Shown here piece after piece: positions 4,979-7,252 of a DNA stretch of 7,252 nt. The position numbers and the translations under genes are program-made. The DNA is taken from assembly GCA_023424585.1 (NCBI GenBank), contig JAFADT010000183.1:1-7252 (forward strand). The letters run 5' to 3'. The notes beneath the pieces were generated by a model. That model did not search any database, had not been told where the DNA came from, and was given only the letters and a program-made list of their open reading frames with translations. The stretch comes from Pseudomonadota bacterium. Lineage in GTDB: Bacteria; Myxococcota; Myxococcia; Myxococcales; Myxococcaceae. Position 1 is the first letter of the stretch. Each line of letters begins with the position of its first letter.

Positions 4979-6019
4979 CTACAGCAGCTTCATCAGCTCC
5001 GCGCGCTTGGCGTTGTACTCCTCGTCGGAGAGCACGCCCGCGTCCTTGAGCTCCTTGAGCTCCTTGAGCCGCTGCGCCGGGCTGCGCGTGTCCGCGGCGG
5101 GGGCCGCCTGCGCGGGCTCCGCGGGGCGCTGCTGCTGATTCTGCTGGTTGGCGAACATCTGCGCCATGCCGAACCCCATGCCCATGCCCATGCCCTGCAT
5201 GGCGCCGTCGGAGCCGCCACCGCCCTTGGCCATGCCCTCGGACGCGCCGAGCATCGCCTGGCCCTGCGCGTACTGCTGGAAGCCGCCCGCCAGCCGCGAG
5301 TACGCCACGTCCTTGGACAGCTTCTTCAGCGTGACCTCGTCCTCGGGCTTGATGCTGACGACGAAGTTGCCCATGCGGACGATGGTGAGGCCGTAGGAGT
5401 CCACGTGCGGCTTCAGGCCGGCGAGGATCTCCTGCTCCATCTCCTCCACGTAGGCGCCGCTCGTGACGTCCAGCAGCGGCCACTTCTTCTTCACCAGCAG
5501 CTCTGCGGTGCGGTCGCGCGTCACCTTGAGCACCTGGCCCTTGAACCAGCCCAGGAACTCCTCGTTGGAGGCGCGGCCCATGCCCACGAGGCCCACGACC
5601 AGCTTCTCCGGCTCCGTCACGCGGATGGAGAAGTCGCCGTACACCATGGTGCCGATGCCCAGGCCCGTCTCCGGGTCGCGCACGTCACCGATGGGGCCGC
5701 CGAACTTCACGCCCGTGTGCTCGCGGTTGGAGACGAAGAAGATCTCCGCCATGAACATGTTGCCGCCGGTGAAGCCCTCCAGCAGGCGCGACAGGAACGG
5801 GATGTTGTTGGTGTCCAGCGTGTGGCGGCCGGGCCCCAGCTTCCCCTCCACCTTGCCGTCCTTGACGAACAGGGCCACCTCATCCGCGTCCACGGTGAGC
5901 TGCGTCTTCATCCGGACGTTCTTCTCCGGATACTTGTAGACGATCTCGCCCTTCGCGCTGTCCGCGCGGGCGATGAAGTTCCGCTGCGCCTCGCCCTTGA
6001 TGCTGTCGAAGATCCCCAT
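4979..6019 (-). CDS. SPFH/band-7 protein with C-terminal SHOCT domain (YdjI-type)
   Basis: A 346-residue protein of the SPFH superfamily, in the YdjI ('virion core protein'-like) branch. Such proteins form membrane-associated scaffolds; in B. subtilis, ydjI is encoded beside pspA and takes part in the membrane-stress response. The SPFH-like region covers about 25-235. There is no signal peptide or membrane span, as in YdjI. Residues 265-300 form a low-complexity Gly/Met/Gln linker (GMGMGMGFGM at 277-286, then NQQNQQQ at 291-297). The end, about 314-346, is a SHOCT domain with the pattern LKELKDAGVLSDEEYNAKRAELMKLL in part, a short module often found at protein C-termini. The ATG at 6019 is chosen because MGIFDSIKGE matches the family's beginning; GGAGG lies upstream at a rather long 13 bases. 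The frame is open to 6064 but that extension looks non-coding. It stands alone and converges with the FHA gene. No PspA homologue is in the window. Confidence 0.88.
   Translation of the reverse strand: MGIFDSIKGEAQRNFIARADSAKGEIVYKYPEKNVRMKTQLTVDADEVALFVKDGKVEGKLGPGRHTLDTNNIPFLSRLLEGFTGGNMFMAEIFFVSNREHTGVKFGGPIGDVRDPETGLGIGTMVYGDFSIRVTEPEKLVVGLVGMGRASNEEFLGWFKGQVLKVTRDRTAELLVKKKWPLLDVTSGAYVEEMEQEILAGLKPHVDSYGLTIVRMGNFVVSIKPEDEVTLKKLSKDVAYSRLAGGFQQYAQGQAMLGASEGMAKGGGGSDGAMQGMGMGMGFGMAQMFANQQNQQQRPAEPAQAAPAADTRSPAQRLKELKELKDAGVLSDEEYNAKRAELMKLL
5043..5069. repeat. Three perfect tandem copies of a 9-base unit
   Basis: TCCTTGAGC is repeated three times without error inside the SPFH gene. Each unit is in frame and encodes Leu-Lys-Glu on the minus strand, making the start of the SHOCT helix (LKELKELKD, residues 318-326). 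A loss or gain of a unit by slippage would keep the frame and change the helix by three residues. Confidence 0.85.
5175..5195. repeat. Tandem CCCATG hexamers encoding a Met-Gly run
   Basis: CCCATG occurs three times in tandem (5175-5192) followed by a further CCC. On the minus strand it encodes alternating Gly and Met in the linker between the SPFH and SHOCT parts. As with the 9-base repeat 100 bases away, copy-number change would be in frame. Confidence 0.8.
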
Positions 6020-6100
6020 GTCTGTTTCAGCGCCTCCGTGGCCGCGTGGGCGGCAGGTCTTCAAAGCTCCGTGAATCCAACCCCTAAATGCGGGGCCGCC

Positions 6101-6114
6101 GGCGCGAAAGCGCC
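6101..6114. other. Short GNRA-type hairpin in the gap between the permease and SPFH genes
   Basis: GGCGC-GAAA-GCGCC is a perfect 5-bp GC stem with a GAAA tetraloop, about 100 bases downstream of the permease stop on the minus strand and 80 bases upstream of the SPFH start. No T run follows on either strand. It could be a weak or Rho-assisted end for the exporter transcript, or part of the SPFH leader. The rest of the 196-bp gap (6020-6215) shows no gene, and I could not place a convincing promoter in it. Confidence 0.35.
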
Positions 6115-6215
6115 ACCGCGCCTTCCCCGGCCTTCCGTCGGGAACATACCAGCTTCACGGCCGCCTGCCCGTCCGGCCGTCCCCCTGGCAGTCCAGTCTC
6201 CAACCCGCCAGTGAC

Positions 6216-7016
6216 TCAACCCCAGCGGCTGACCAGACGTTCCCGATCCAGGAGGCGGATGCTGGCGGCCAGGAGGATGAAGTCCAGCACCAGCACCACG
6301 GCGCCCTGGATGGCGTAGTACCCCAGGCCCGCCTTGAGCACGCCGGCCACCTGGCCGCCCACCAGCCCGACGAGCGGCAGCACCACCAGCGCGGACAGCT
6401 GCTGCGCCATGCGGGCCTCGCTCACCCGGGCTGAGATCAGCACCGCCACGCCGTTGCCGAAGAAGGCGAACAGCGGCGCGAGCACGAACACGCCGAAGCC
6501 CCACAGCGCGTCCGGCATCAGCGGCGCGCCCACGAGCGGCCAGGCCACCCAGTCCACGCCGACGCAGAACAGCACGAAGGCGCCCCAGGTGAGCACCACC
6601 GCGGGCACCAGCGCGGCCAGGCACTTGCCCGCCACCAGCTCCGCCGCGGACACGGGCGAGGCCAGCAGCGGCTCCAGCGTCCGGCGCTCCTTCTCCCCCG
6701 CCACGCTCTGCGACGCGACGAGGATGGGGATGAAGACGGGCATCACCAGGAACATGCCGAACCAGTCGGTGAGCGACTTGTCGATGAGGAAGCGCGCCGC
6801 GCTCGCGCCCAGCGGCAGCGTGGGGTCGTAGAAGAGCGCCACCGTGCGCAGGTCCGCGTGGTCCGGCTGCCGGACGTAGGTCCACACCACGCCGATGGGC
6901 ACCGTCACCATCACCAGCGGCAGCACCGCCATGGACACGAGCAGGCCCACGTTCTTGCGCAGGTCCAGCAGGTCCTTCCAGAACACCGCCAACGCGCGTC
7001 GCGGCCGGAAGGCCAT
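6216..7016 (-). CDS. ABC-2 type transporter permease (NatB-like)
   Basis: Membrane subunit of an ABC exporter, 266 residues. About six hydrophobic segments are visible: roughly 24-46, 84-103, 131-153, 170-196, 207-226 and 231-255. After the second comes the cytoplasmic motif GEKERRTLEPLLASPVS (107-123), typical of ABC-2/NatB permeases, where it forms the coupling contact with the ATPase. The region between the first two segments (about 47-83) should be extracytoplasmic and is shorter than in sodium exporter NatB, so the substrate cannot be assigned. The start ATG is preceded by GAGGGG at 9 bases (7026-7031), inside the end of the upstream ATPase gene. The ATPase stop and this ATG are separated by only three bases (TGA-GCA-ATG), which indicates one operon and a two-gene exporter. 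Candidate cargos for this class include ions, antibiotics and lipids. Confidence 0.9.
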   Translation of the reverse strand: MAFRPRRALAVFWKDLLDLRKNVGLLVSMAVLPLVMVTVPIGVVWTYVRQPDHADLRTVALFYDPTLPLGASAARFLIDKSLTDWFGMFLVMPVFIPILVASQSVAGEKERRTLEPLLASPVSAAELVAGKCLAALVPAVVLTWGAFVLFCVGVDWVAWPLVGAPLMPDALWGFGVFVLAPLFAFFGNGVAVLISARVSEARMAQQLSALVVLPLVGLVGGQVAGVLKAGLGYYAIQGAVVLVLDFILLAASIRLLDRERLVSRWG

Positions 7017-7019
7017 TGC

Positions 7020-7252
7020 TCACGTCCCCTCTTCCCGCAGCAGGTCCAGGTACACCTCTTCCAGCGGCCGCTGCGCGGGCACCACGCCGTGCACGCGCGC
7101 GCCCGCGCCCACCAGGCACGCCACCACGTCCGGCGCCTGCGCCTCGTCCGCGAGCAGCACGCGCAGGCGCCCGCCCTCCGCCAGCACGTTGGGCGCGAAG
7201 GGCAGCGCCGCCAGCGCGGGGAGGAAGCCCGGCGCGTCGCCCTCCACGCGCA
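7020..7252 (-). CDS. ABC transporter ATP-binding protein, C-terminal end (partial)
   Basis: Only the last 77 or so codons lie in the window; the frame stays open to the right edge, so the gene begins beyond 7252. The Walker A, signature and Walker B motifs are therefore not visible. What is seen is a small C-terminal regulatory-type domain with a beta strand LRVLLADE, then a VVACLVGAGARVHGV segment, and the closing PLEEVYLDLLREEGT. That ending is characteristic of ATPases that pair with ABC-2 permeases (compare the common SLEEVFL ending). The permease gene follows three bases after its stop, which supports the assignment. A GTG at 7247 is merely an internal valine codon, not a start. Confidence 0.82.
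   Translation of the reverse strand, partial: RVEGDAPGFLPALAALPFAPNVLAEGGRLRVLLADEAQAPDVVACLVGAGARVHGVVPAQRPLEEVYLDLLREEGT

Noticed and set aside
3723..5138. A long plus-strand open frame crossing the lipoprotein, FHA and terminator regions.
   Set aside because: It is out of frame with two well-supported genes and runs through the convergent hairpin; the translation is low-complexity Arg/Ala/Gly/Pro.

Overview
The window reads as chromosomal DNA of a high-GC bacterium, most likely a myxobacterium of the Myxococcus/Corallococcus kind. This rests on the very high GC content, the near-total use of G or C at third codon positions, and the gene content: a large export-type lipoprotein, a stand-alone FHA protein and an SPFH protein. 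It is inferred from style, not from a marker gene. I see no mobile element, phage gene, CRISPR array, tRNA or rRNA.

Left block (88-2560, minus strand). Three genes form a tight operon transcribed right to left: epmA (lysyltransferase acting on elongation factor P), a plsC-type lysophospholipid acyltransferase, and ppa (family I inorganic pyrophosphatase). The junctions overlap as TGATG and ATGA, so translation is probably coupled. EpmA releases pyrophosphate, which Ppa can remove, but the three products otherwise serve different pathways.

Middle block (2590-4908, plus strand). A 577-residue zinc-metallopeptidase lipoprotein starts only 29 bp from the epmA ATG. Its zinc-site region aligns without gaps with that of angiotensin-converting enzyme (family M2). 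A 180-residue protein with one C-terminal FHA domain follows. Both genes have a TAnnnT hexamer 8-9 bases before the ATG, which suggests leaderless or nearly leaderless messages. The 29-bp divergent gap holds a perfect 15-bp palindrome that runs into the lipoprotein's start codon.

Right block (4979-7252, minus strand). An SPFH/band-7 protein of the YdjI type with a C-terminal SHOCT domain converges on the FHA gene. A clear hairpin lies between the two and probably terminates both. Beyond a 196-bp gap are an ABC-2 type permease and the C-terminal end of its ATPase, cut by the window edge, which together form an exporter operon.

Most of this is ordinary accessory and housekeeping content, and I do not see a convincing new multi-gene system. 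The items most worth a second look are the compact divergent control region, the ACE-like lipoprotein, and the extended pyrophosphatase in its unusual operon.
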